Shown here piece after piece: positions 22,645-33,000 of a stretch of 38,477 nucleotides of DNA. Within the stretch, counting starts at the first letter, position 1. Every line of letters begins with the position of its first letter. Position numbers and translations under genes: made by a program. The notes below the pieces were generated by a model that had not been told where the DNA came from, made no database searches, and was given only the letters and a program-made list of their open reading frames with translations. Source of the DNA: Paenibacillus sp. J5C2022 (lineage in GTDB: Bacteria; Bacillota; Bacilli; Paenibacillales; Paenibacillaceae); contig NZ_JAOQJC010000060.1 in the NCBI RefSeq assembly GCF_025567625.1, positions 1 to 38,477 of the forward strand, given 5' to 3'.

Positions 22645-23475
22645 GTGACAGTTATCAAGTATAACGTAACGCAAGAAGATAAGGATGTATTCAATAGAGA
22701 CGGGTATTGGATCAGCCCCAAGCTGATCGACGACGAGACGATCGAGAAGCTTCGTCAGGCGCATGATCGCATCTGGAGCAAAGACTTCGATGGCGACGGT
22801 TCCCCGCTGTATCCCGTAGTTCGTCCCAAAGACAAGCTGCAAATCAGAAAGCTGGATAATGGCTGGTGGATCAACGACGAGGTGCGTTCCTTCGTAACCG
22901 ACGAGAATCTGGGAGAGATCGCGGCTGAACTGCTGAATGAAGATGAAATCCGTTTGTGGCATGATCAGGTCATTCTGAAGCCGGGATCGGGCGGCGAGGA
23001 GACGAAACTGGGCAACGTGGGCTGGCATCAGGATTACGGCTACTGGCGCGCCAGCAGCACGACGAATATGGTGACTGTATGGCTTGCCTTGCAGGATACG
23101 GTGATCGAGAACGGCGCGATGATGACGATACTGGGCTCCCACAAGTGGGGAGAGGTAGAAGGCAGCAATACATTCTTTGATCAGGATATGGACAAACTGA
23201 GAGCGAAGTTCGCTACCCGCGATTGGGTGGAGGAGCCGTGCATATTGAAGGCGGGCCAGGCCAGCTTCCATCATGCGCTTACGTTCCACGGCTCGGGACC
23301 GAACGTGACGAGCGATCCGCGTCTGTCCGTCGTTGCCCATCTGATGCCGGGACATACGGCATATCGCAAAGGAAGACAGCATCATACCAATGTAAGCTTG
23401 CTGGGACCGCGTCCTTACAACGGACAGCAGTTCAACAACGACTACTTCCCGCTGCTTTACAGCCGGAAGGCGTAA
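22645..23475 (+). CDS. Phytanoyl-CoA dioxygenase (PhyH) family protein
   Basis: This 276-residue protein is a putative Fe(II)/2-oxoglutarate-dependent oxygenase. The iron triad is visible: His128-x-Asp130 in GWHQDYGYW and a distal His215 in HHALTFHGSGPN. Arg226 in DPRLSVVAH is a likely 2-oxoglutarate ligand. PhyH-family enzymes hydroxylate small molecules; the substrate here is unknown, and the neighbouring sugar oxidoreductases suggest a polar metabolite. The start is GTG 22645 with GAGGTG upstream. The 3' end of the gene (from 23461) is the first unit of a degenerate 13-bp tandem repeat that continues past the stop. Confidence 0.87.
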   Translation: MTVIKYNVTQEDKDVFNRDGYWISPKLIDDETIEKLRQAHDRIWSKDFDGDGSPLYPVVRPKDKLQIRKLDNGWWINDEVRSFVTDENLGEIAAELLNEDEIRLWHDQVILKPGSGGEETKLGNVGWHQDYGYWRASSTTNMVTVWLALQDTVIENGAMMTILGSHKWGEVEGSNTFFDQDMDKLRAKFATRDWVEEPCILKAGQASFHHALTFHGSGPNVTSDPRLSVVAHLMPGHTAYRKGRQHHTNVSLLGPRPYNGQQFNNDYFPLLYSRKA

Positions 23476-23560
23476 GACGGAAGGTATAGACAGAAGATAT
23501 AGACGGAATGCGTAAGATGGAAGGTATATGACAGAAGGTATAGACGGAAGGTATAGATAG
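23461..23560. repeat. Degenerate 13-14-bp tandem repeat starting inside the PhyH gene end
   Basis: Seven units based on AGACGGAAGGTAT run from 23461 to 23554, with a partial eighth. The first, AGCCGGAAGGCGTA, contains the last codons and part of the stop of the PhyH-like gene. Variants with CGTA or TATAT ends show partial decay. It seems to have expanded from the gene's 3' end. Confidence 0.8.
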
Positions 23561-23649
23561 TGCAAGGAAGATGGCAGCAGTTTCGAGACGAAGGTCTCGG
23601 ACTGCTGCTTTTTGCAATGGTGTACTTTGGTGCAAAACAATTATAGCCA

Positions 23650-23720
23650 TTGCTAAAAAACTAACATATATATATAATGTCTATAAAATAGATAAACAAA
23701 ATAAACTTACGTTTGTTTAT
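23650..23720 (+). promoter_or_regulatory. Promoter and 9-bp inverted repeat before the DUF2087/GIY-YIG gene
   Basis: TTGCTA (23650-23655), a 17-base spacer and a perfect TATAAT (23673-23678) form a good sigma-A promoter. Fourteen bases on, ATAAACAAA (23692-23700) and TTTGTTTAT (23712-23720) are a perfect inverted repeat with 11 bases between, located in the expected leader just before the ribosome binding site. It could be an operator or an RNA hairpin limiting translation. Confidence 0.65.
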
Positions 23721-23735
23721 TGGGAGTGGGATGGC

Positions 23736-25007
23736 ATGAGTTTGGATGAGCGGTTCTGGTCGGCGACATTGGAGGAGCTGAAGCAAGGTTTTGTGCTTGA
23801 TGAAGAAACGGACAGTTATCGCTGTCTTGTCTGCGGGGAGAGCTTCCTGAGAGGGGAAATCTTCAGGCAAGGGGAGAGAATGTTCGAGGCTGGCAAATAT
23901 GCAAGCATTCATGTCGTTGAGCGGCATGGCTCAATGCTGGACTATTTGCTTCGCTTGGATAAGAAATCAACAGGACTGACGGAATTGCAGAAGGAACTGG
24001 TCGGACAATTCGCGGCCGGGTTGTCGGATGCGGACATTGTGAAGCGGGCGGGCGGCAGCGCATCGACCATTCGCAATCATCGCTTCGTGTTGAAGGAGAA
24101 GGCAAGGCAAGCGAAGCTGCTGCTTGCCATTATGGATATGATGGAGCAGGGGCAGGGGACGGCGAATGCCCCCAAGTTCGTGCCGATTCATCGGACGGCG
24201 ACACAAGTGGACGAGAGGTACGCGATGACGGAAGAGGAGAATACGAGCCTGTTGAAGCAATATTTTCCGAACGGACCGGATGGGCCGCTCATGTCATTCC
24301 CCCGCAAGGAAAAAAGGAAAATCGCCGTGCTTCGCCATATCGCTTCTTTCTTCAAGGGTGAGGTGAAGTATTCGGAGAAGGAAGTGAACGAGCGGCTTCA
24401 GCAGTTTTGGAGCAAGGATTATGTGACGCTGCGGCGTTATTTGATACAATACGGTTTTCTTGATCGCGAGGAGGACGGCTCCGCTTACTGGGTGAAGGAA
24501 TCTGGGAATGATGCGAATGAGATCGCAGCTGTGACAAGCCGTAGTAAAGAGCCGAAAAGCGGGAAAGGAAAGGAGAAGGTTGCAATAAGCAAATCGGGCA
24601 ATTTATCGAAGGAGCAGCGCAAGCTGTTGACTGCCGAATATCAGGAACGTGAACGTTCCATGGGCGTGTACCAGATTACGAATGAGAAAAACGGGAAAGT
24701 CTACATCGGCTCTTCCAATAATCTGGACGGACTATGGAATCGTGAAAGGTTCATTCTGGACATGGGGACGCATATGAACAAGGGGCTGCAGGGGGATTGG
24801 AAGCAGCATGGCGCTGAGGCGTTCCGCTTCGAGATTGTGGAAATCTACAAGCCGGAAGAGAAGCTGCGCTATGATTACAAGGATGTGCGTGATGAGGAAG
24901 GGCAGGAGCTCGCAGGCGTAGTGCGGGACTACAGGAGGAAAATGGAAAAGTTGAAGGAGCGATGGCTGGAGAAGCTTCAGCCGTATGGCGAGAAAGGATA
25001 TCACTAG
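23736..25007 (+). CDS. Fusion of Cys/His motif, helix-turn-helix, DUF2087 and GIY-YIG domains
   Basis: This 423-residue cytosolic protein has an unusual domain series. Residues 30-64 have C-x2-C...H-x4-H (YRCLVCGESF to HVVERH), a possible zinc site. Residues about 81-125 look like a LuxR-type helix-turn-helix (LTELQKELVGQFAAGLSDAD). Residues about 168-254 match DUF2087, with FPRKEKRKIAVLRHIASFF and LRRYLIQYGFLDREEDGSAY. After a charged linker, residues about 308-410 are a GIY-YIG fold (GVYQITNEKNGKVYIGSSNN), with Arg336/338 and Glu368/371 as candidate active residues. GIY-YIG proteins usually cut or bind DNA. I chose ATG 23736 because GGGAGTGGGAT precedes it and the frame upstream is promoter and repeat. 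Its role is unknown; a DNA-binding regulator or damage- or transfer-related nuclease are both possible. Confidence 0.78.
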   Translation: MSLDERFWSATLEELKQGFVLDEETDSYRCLVCGESFLRGEIFRQGERMFEAGKYASIHVVERHGSMLDYLLRLDKKSTGLTELQKELVGQFAAGLSDADIVKRAGGSASTIRNHRFVLKEKARQAKLLLAIMDMMEQGQGTANAPKFVPIHRTATQVDERYAMTEEENTSLLKQYFPNGPDGPLMSFPRKEKRKIAVLRHIASFFKGEVKYSEKEVNERLQQFWSKDYVTLRRYLIQYGFLDREEDGSAYWVKESGNDANEIAAVTSRSKEPKSGKGKEKVAISKSGNLSKEQRKLLTAEYQERERSMGVYQITNEKNGKVYIGSSNNLDGLWNRERFILDMGTHMNKGLQGDWKQHGAEAFRFEIVEIYKPEEKLRYDYKDVRDEEGQELAGVVRDYRRKMEKLKERWLEKLQPYGEKGYH

Positions 25008-25533
25008 AATTGATTAACTATTGTCCTGCCATGATGGTTGACCTGTGCTGACGGTAGTAATACCGATGTGGTGCGAGTAGATCGAGTGGCACTGGCGGGA
25101 GTTATATGGATGGGAGGGATAGTGACTGCTGGAGTAGCTCTGGCGGGTGTAACGGATTTGACGGAGCTTATTTTGCCTACTTGGCCGCATTTGAAGTTTT
25201 AACGGGTGCATACATCCCTATTTCTCTTGTTTGTAGTCCGGAAGCAACAAAACGAATGAAATAAGCGCGGTGGCACCCGTAAGCATCAGAACATCGTCGA
25301 TTTCTCACAAATAAGGGCAATGTGGTCCTTTAGCCTTTGTTGTGAATGAGGATAACTGTCTGCTAGCTCAGCACCTTTCTGAAACGCTCAAAAATTTAGC
25401 TAAACGTCCGCTCTACTGCACTCCGCTCTACTGCACTCCGCTCTACTGCACTCCGTTCCACTGTACTCCGTTCGTAGACTGCATGTTTTCAGCGCCATAA
25501 TAAAAGTGTGAAGTAAAATGTGCCTCAAAAGTG
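25008..25533. other. Intergenic stretch without a supportable gene
   Basis: About 525 bases follow the GIY-YIG gene with no reading frame that has a start context and protein-like composition. Short frames here end quickly or are low complexity. The only structure seen is a 15-base tandem repeat at 25411-25470. Confidence 0.6.
25411..25470. repeat. 15-bp tandem repeat, four units
   Basis: CTCTACTGCACTCCG is repeated exactly three times (25411-25455), and a fourth copy (25456-25470) differs at three positions. No function is apparent. Confidence 0.9.
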
Positions 25534-25659
25534 TTGACAACGCTTAGCCTGTAAAGTAACATTGTGGTAGATTTTGGCGAATCGATAATTGCATATAGAG
25601 ATAAATATTAAGCGAAGCACGCTTTTTCTTACGAATCGTAAGGGAAGTGTGCTTTTTTT
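25534..25659 (+). ncRNA. Candidate short transcript or attenuator ahead of the SLH gene
   Basis: TTGACA (25534-25539), a 17-base spacer and TAACAT (25557-25562) form a plausible promoter. About 50 bases after the expected start, AAGCACGC (25615-25622) pairs with a matching GTGTGCTT arm (25647-25654) around an inner perfect stem CTTACGA/TCGTAAG, followed by seven T residues (25653-25659). The transcript would be about 85-90 bases. It may be a small RNA or a terminated leader of the SLH gene, which begins 130 bases later. Confidence 0.45.
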
Positions 25660-25789
25660 GTTTGGGAAATGTTGAAATTTACGGGAAATTGAAGAAAAAT
25701 GTTGGCAATTGAGGTGATAGGTGGTACAACAAAAACGAGTAACTTATTGCTGGAATTATGGAGTGAACCTATAGAGGAGGACTTTGACA

Positions 25790-27022
25790 ATGTGGAAGAA
25801 GCTTTTTAGTTCCGTGCTTGTATTCGTAGTAGCTGTGGGGATTGTGGAAGGAACGGGGAGTGCTGAAAGTGACCGGAAGGTGGAATCTGTTGCTAGTGGG
25901 GAGATTGTCTTAACGGATATAGATGGACATTGGGCTGCATCGGATATTCAGCAAGCGGTGACGAAAGGTTATGTGGAAGGGTATGATAACGGCACATTTA
26001 AGCCGGAGAGAAGCGTGAAGCGGTCAGAGTTTATCAAGATGATCGTGTCGGCCATGGCATTAGATGTGGAGGGCGTAACGAAGGGCAATGATTGGTATAA
26101 GGCTTACGCGGCCGCTGCGAAGGAAGCCGGTATATACCAGGATGAGTTCGGATCGGATCAACAGTGGAATGAAGCGATCACACGGACGGAAATGGCGAAG
26201 TTCGCAGTAAAGGCTGCCGGTAAAGATCAAGGACAATACTACTACATCGACTTCAATGATCCAGGCTACATGTACTTGGCAACGGATGCCGGCCTTATTC
26301 ACGGGAAAGGCGGGGGGGAAGTAGCTCCTGAAGGGCTAACGACACGCGCCCAATCCATTACCGTTATTGAACGGTTACTGAAGCTGCAAGATGGGGAAGT
26401 GTTGCCTAAAGCGGATAAACTGACACGTTCGAACGCTGAGTTCGACTGGAGAAGGACAAATATCAATACGATGCTGGATGATTACTTGGCAGATTCCTAC
26501 CATCCTTATGATGAAAGCTTTATGGTGGAGTCCCGTGATGGATTATATAAAGGCGAGTTGATTCGAATGACGGTTATTGACCTTGAAGATGAAAACGATC
26601 CTAATCGAAGCTTAGTGGATATAAATGGTTTGCAGTGGGGACCTGAGCCTCAATACACAACAGAGTATTATAACTACTACCCTTTAAAAGATTACAAAGA
26701 TAGCTTTCTAGTTGTTCTTAACACAAAAGTTCACTATGTAAAGGATTCAAAAAAATACGGTACGTTTAATTTTGTTAATATGAACAATTACTATGGTGAT
26801 TATAGTCCTCAAGAACGTGATGAAATGAATCGTGGGATTCTGAATGGCATTCCATTCCTGTTTTCAATGGATGGGGAAATTCAATATCAAATGGTGCTTC
26901 TTCCTAAGAAGGTCATTGAAAGCCGTAATGGTGTGTTGAGATTTGGATTATCATCGAGTGCAATTGCTCCTGTAGGAACAACAGATATTAAAATTTTTGA
27001 AGGGGTAATAGAGCATAGATAG
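25790..27022 (+). CDS. S-layer homology (SLH) domain protein
   Basis: This 410-residue cell-wall protein has a signal peptide (KKLFSSVLVFVVAVGIVEG) ending near residue 25. Three SLH repeats follow at about 39-84, 91-140 and 151-196. The first is clear (DIDGHWAASDIQQAVTKGYV and GTFKPERSVKRSEFIKM), the others diverged (ITRTEMAKFAV, LTTRAQSITVIERLL). SLH triplets bind pyruvylated secondary wall polymer and hold proteins on the surface. The C-terminal 200 residues match no family I know. GAGGAGG is nine bases before ATG 25790; an in-frame TTG at 25784 is too close. The giant secreted protein gene follows 15 bases later, so this protein may anchor it. Confidence 0.87.
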   Translation: MWKKLFSSVLVFVVAVGIVEGTGSAESDRKVESVASGEIVLTDIDGHWAASDIQQAVTKGYVEGYDNGTFKPERSVKRSEFIKMIVSAMALDVEGVTKGNDWYKAYAAAAKEAGIYQDEFGSDQQWNEAITRTEMAKFAVKAAGKDQGQYYYIDFNDPGYMYLATDAGLIHGKGGGEVAPEGLTTRAQSITVIERLLKLQDGEVLPKADKLTRSNAEFDWRRTNINTMLDDYLADSYHPYDESFMVESRDGLYKGELIRMTVIDLEDENDPNRSLVDINGLQWGPEPQYTTEYYNYYPLKDYKDSFLVVLNTKVHYVKDSKKYGTFNFVNMNNYYGDYSPQERDEMNRGILNGIPFLFSMDGEIQYQMVLLPKKVIESRNGVLRFGLSSSAIAPVGTTDIKIFEGVIEHR

Positions 27023-27037
27023 GATAGGTGACGATTG

Positions 27038-30000
27038 ATGAAACGAAAAAAAGCACTTTCTGTAGGCATCATTATTGCGGTTATTACTTCTTTGTTCTAT
27101 GGAATATTTATAAATGAGAGAATAGATGCGGCTCCGATCGTCAAGGAAGTGGAAGTCTCATATAACGGTGTAGACGATAGTGAAATCGTTAAAGGTGGTT
27201 CGAAATATCATTACACCGCCTATGAAAATATGGCAGCGAATATAGATATTCCCGAGATACCCGGCATGAAAATTGTTGACCTTGCATGGCACTGGGGGAC
27301 CGAGAGAGATACTAATGGGGTCATTTCAGCTGCCCTTGGGAAAAAATCTTGGTCAGGCACCTCTACAATAACAGGTGAAGGGCTTGAAGTAGTGTCTGCA
27401 GGAAATACATCTGCTAAAGGCTGGTACGCTTGGGACAGATACAGTCTCGGGAGCCAAGGTTCCGGCAGGATATGGTACCCCGGTGGAGGATCTGAATTGG
27501 CCTTTTGTAATGGAGTCTCGGAATCGCAAACACCGGCTGGCAGTTCTCTTCCTTCTAATAATCGAGATCCTAGAGTACCGGGACCAAACTATATGCCCAA
27601 ATTCCCCGGATGCAAATCTGAGCAATTGAAGCTAAAAGCGACTCGCGATCAGCCATGGAAATTTGTTGGGGATGATAAAACTTGGGTGAATCCGGTTATG
27701 GTTTCTTGGTATAAAGAGGATGTAGAAATCGATCCTGCAAACGATGTGGTAATAAATAGGGATATAGCGATAGTAGGGCCAGGCGGTAAAAGCGGTTTTG
27801 TAAATCCTATAAATAACACAGCAGCCAGAGAAGTGAAAATCCTGGATTCAGAACGAGAAAAATATGAAATCACATACGAACAGGACTTTAATACGGATAC
27901 GTACAACTTGCCATGGGCAGCAGACTACGCGCAAATGAATATTTACTTCGCTGCATTTAAGGTGGATATCCACTCCAAAACCTACCGTCATTACAATAAG
28001 CTCATTGTGACTTATGATGATGATATGCCCAACATCGAAGAATCGGAAGTGAAAGTCAGGCATATGGTTCGATCATCGCCAAGCGGTGCATTCATCAAGA
28101 AGAATGAGGATACATTCACCTATAACGAGATTCTGCCACACACAAAGTCATTCGAAGCAGAGGGCAGTTTCGGTAATTTATTGGGCCATAGTTTAAGCTA
28201 TACCGGCTATGATGCCAGTTTTACGGGTGGTTCAACTGTCGAAGCAACGTTGACTAAAACCAATAAAATAGCGTATGTATCGTTTTACTATGAACAAAGT
28301 TTGCCACTGTTCACCGGTGACTTTGATATTGTGCCGAATGTGATCAATTACCGGGATACGTTTGAACTGGTTCCTAGAGACTTCGTGATGGATGGCTGTA
28401 CTTACATTAGTCATCGATATCGGATCGAGAGGAACGGGAGTGCGTCAGGGACAGATAGTGTCAGCGGCCAAACCAAGAGCAGTGTGTTCCCTTATGCAAA
28501 GTATCCCTATGTCATTGGGGTAGGGGAGCATACAGTCAGCATTAAAATTAAGACGAACTGCGGCGAATCCGAATGGATGGCGCACAAAATATTGACTGTG
28601 AATGACATTGAAGGGAATAATCCGCCGATTTTTGAAGCTGGTTGGGTTCCGCCGGGCTTGCACTATAAGCCTTACGTAAAGCAGGTTGTGCCTGTAGGGA
28701 CAAAAATGGACTTGGTGTACCTTGAGCAACCCGAGCCATACGATCCTGACGGGGATTTACTAGTCTATAAAGGTTTTGATTTTTCTGAATTTAATGAATG
28801 GTCAAAAAATATTCCTGACAGAGGTTTCGAATCATACAACGGGTATCGAAATATCACTTTGGATACGGTCGGCCATTTTTGCGGTAAAGTGACGATAGGG
28901 GATATTTGGGGTCTGGATACGTCTCGCACAGCATGTATTAATGTCGTCCCTCCCAATCCTGTGCCGGTCATTACCGGATCGATTGAGGTCATTGAGGGCA
29001 GACCGCTTGAAGACGAACTTAGCTCCGAAAACAGCTACAGCCCTTATGAGAATCGGAGCATTGATCACTCTCGCGATGAATGGTCGAATAAAAAGTCAGT
29101 ATACACGACGATTGGCCAGCAAATCGTCACGTTGGACGTATACGACAATACAGGACTCAAGTCGTTGTCTCCCGCCGTCCACAAGATTAACGTGAAGCCT
29201 GATCTACCGCCTATTCCGACACTGAAATACACCGATGTAGGAGTCAGGAATATCGATATCGGATTCACCGATGAATCCTACAGTCCTGATGGGGATATGA
29301 TCGTAGCGCGGGAATTTTCACTTGTCTATGACAAAAACAATGACGGCAATTTCGATGAACCGGCTACTTCTATTACGGTTGATGCTTCAGGCAAATTCAA
29401 CTTAAAGCCTACAAAGGTCGGCAAATACATGATCTATGTGAGAGTAACGGAGGATTGGGGGAAAACAGCTCTTAAAGGATTCCCATTGGAAATCATTAAC
29501 GACGCGCCTACTGTCTCCTTCCATGTTGAGAGCGAAACTGCATCACCGCCAGTGGCAGGAAGGGTGTTCGCGATTACGCCTGGTCAGCTTATGGGGAATG
29601 ACTGGAAAAACACGAACGTAGGTAAATCTTGGTCAATCGACTCTTCTGAAAATTCTCTTTCTACAGTCAATTTATTCGAGACAAATTCAACATTGCTTGA
29701 AAGTACAGTGAACTATGATTGGAGGGGCGTATCTCTAGCTACAGCAGAAATATCTCCATTCATATTAAAAACGGATTTCAATCCAATACCATTGTTTGAA
29801 AGCTTCAGTCTCTACTATGAAAAAAATAAATATGGCGATGAATCCGATATATACGTTTACAGTAACGGTGTAGAAGTACGGAAAATAACAAAATCAGAAG
29901 TAAGCTTTATCGATTATTACAGTAAATTAATCTACATCAGGGATTCATCGAAAAGTGTAGATGAAGTATTCTCCTTCCGAGGATTTGCTTTGGGAGAAAG

Positions 30001-33000
30001 TCCTTTAAAAAGCAAACAGGGAAGAAGAGAGTGGCATTGTATAGGTGACTGCTGGCTGGCAGGAAGCCACTCCTTGCTAGACTACAAGCCTATTTACTTT
30101 AATCACGATATGAAAGAGATCTATACAACCAAAACGTATAAACGAAGCGATGGCAGTTATGTTTGGAATCATGGGAAGGACTATTCAAACAACTACAGTT
30201 ACAACGCTCCTACTGTATTCAAGAGTAAGACAGAGTTCCAAAATGATTTGCAAGAAAGTAATGTGAAATCGGATGGAACGATATATGAGAATAACTTCAA
30301 AGGTTACGATAGCCGAGGTAACGTGTATTATGAATCATGGGATCATCACGCAGGGTCTGAGGGAAGCCGGACGTACTACGGCACATACCTCACCCAGCTA
30401 GATGGTAATACAGGAGAGATGATCAGAAATTATCATGACGGCGGAACCACGAACTGGGAAGATGTAGGTGCTGGTTCAGGGTATAGGGGAAATGTTGTAG
30501 GAAATGATGCGGGCAATAAGATTGCCTATTCATTTTATAACACTACTTTCAGCCAAAAGATCCATAAAATTATCGTTAGAAATACGTCCAACGGTTCAAT
30601 ATTTAGTCAAGTGGACACGGAAGAATATGAAGAGGTCATCTCGAGTTATAAAAATTTGGTCATCACTCGACAGGGCGAAACCATAAGGGCACGTGATTTC
30701 AATAATATATCTACGATAAAATGGCAACGCAACCTTGGCAACAAGTATAACATGAACACGCAAATCATTATTTCTGGAAATGGGTTTTTGTACATTATAC
30801 CTTATGGCACAAAAGTGCTGAAAGAAATTGATTTAACGAATGGGAATATATATAATCTCGATCTGAGCAGTTTCGATTATACGATCAGTTCCATCCAACT
30901 TACTAATGACGGTGACATTAAAGTATCTCAATACAACAAATACGTATTGATATCCGGGAAAGAACCTGTACGAAGCAGCAACTACGATGCATACGGGACG
31001 TTCTATTCCGATAAACTGCCTAAGCTGGAGAATTTCATTTTCTCGTACAAGTTCAAGACGAATTACTTTACGAATTATGATCGTTATTCCGGATTCTCCT
31101 TCAGGTCACAAGACAATACGTATCAGAACACCTTTAGAGTAGAAACATCAGATGATGAGCTATTGTTGACCAAGATCGAGAACGGGGTGCGAAGCGTCGT
31201 AGCCAAAGCAGATTATAGCTTTGATCCGCATACGTACTACAACATTTCCGTCAAGACGCTTCATGATTCCATTAAGGTCTATGTGAATGGCGTACCTTTA
31301 ATCGACGTATCCGATGATACCTTTACGTCTCCAGGCTACTTCGGCTTGTTCTCTGCCGCAGCTCTGACGGAGTTCAAGGATATCGTGATGACGGAAGTCA
31401 TTGCGACGAAGGAAACGCAAGAGAACGTCATTATCGTGAACGAGCCTGTAGAGTACGTTACCAGCTATGTCGATACAGAAGGCGATGATCTTGTACAGGC
31501 ATTGAGCAAGTGGCATTACGATCATGTCGATCCCTATAAATTTTTGGATACTGGCGACGGACATTACGGCCTGTCCGCCTTGCATGGCAAAACCAAAATA
31601 GCGCCATTATCACCCGATAAGCTGGGATTGTATAAGATCACCTATCAGGTTGCCGATGATCCTAACAAGGATTACTTGTATCCTAGTGCCGTTTTTGATG
31701 CGTACAGGGAGTATTCCAATCCTTATTCGCAGAACATTATCGTACACCGCAAGCCTATCGCACAATTCAGCTTAACGGTGGATGGTGCCAATAAGCGGGT
31801 GGTATGGGATGACAGGAGCTACGATCCGGATCGATACGAATCGGATACCAGGTATTCGACCGAAAATACCGGTATCGACTATCGGAAGACGCGTGGAGTA
31901 ATGGAGAGAAGGTACTACTACATTACGCCAAGCGGTGAGTACGTCGCGGAAAAGCTGCTAACGCCTACAGAACGAGGCATACATGAAGTAGGGTTGGCGG
32001 TGAAAGATGAATACGGCGCTTGGAGCGATTATTATGTCGTCACCATAGATGTGACCCATATACCGGCTCCTAACACTCCGCCTGTAGCTGGATTTACAGT
32101 TAATAAAAAGACGGCTTACAGAGGGGATACGATCACGATAAACTCCACCGCTTACGATAAAGAGGATGGGGATCGGACAAAGATCAAGCATTACTATTAT
32201 CTGAAAAACATGGATACAACGGACGTGGAGCTTGAGGTGAGTACGAACAGGACAAGCTGGAACAGGGTATTCCATGATTTCGGCACCTACAGAATACGGC
32301 AGCTAGTGGAAGACTCCGTTGGTGCTACAGATCAGGCTATTGATGAGATTGAGATTGTGAATCGAATACCAGTCGGCCATATAACCGTTCCATCCAGTTC
32401 GAATGCCAGTCAACCAACAAAATTCACCACGCTTAGACCGACTTTCAAGTGGACCTATTCGGATGCGGATGGAGATGCACAGAAAAAGTATCAGCTGAGA
32501 ATTTACCGATATGGCGGCTATGTCATGCATGAGTCAGGCGTTCTCAATGGTGCAGATTTGGAATGGACACCTTCGTTCGATCTCAAGGAGAAGCTGAATA
32601 TGTATGTTCAAGTGAGAGTATATGACGGTTATGACTGGAGCAGCTGGAGTCCGGAGAAGTACTTTTATATTGAAACGAATCGGCCGCCTACGGCAGACTT
32701 TACCTGGTCGCCGCAACCTGTATATGAAGGGGACAACGTGACGTTCGCCAGCACAGTGCATGATTCTGACGGAGATACGTTGACATTAAACTACGAGTTG
32801 ACAAGTCCATCAGGAGCGAAGCGAAACTATTCCTACGTTGTCCAACCTCCATATCCATCAACGGGGCCGGAATACAGGATGACGGAGCTGGGAGTGTGGC
32901 GCATGAAGCTCTCGACCAGCGACGGCAAAGGAAGTCCGATTGTCGTCGACAAGACGATCCATGTGCTGCCGCTTGCGATTGCAGGAACAGTGGAGCATAC

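Noticed and set aside
22609..23640. Minus-strand frame (343 codons) across the PhyH gene
   Set aside because: Its N-terminal part is just the translated 13-bp repeat and the rest is the reverse of the PhyH-like gene with its iron-binding motifs.
23571..23735. Extended N-terminus of the DUF2087/GIY-YIG protein
   Set aside because: The added 55 codons cover the promoter and inverted repeat; ATG 23736 has the right ribosome binding site.
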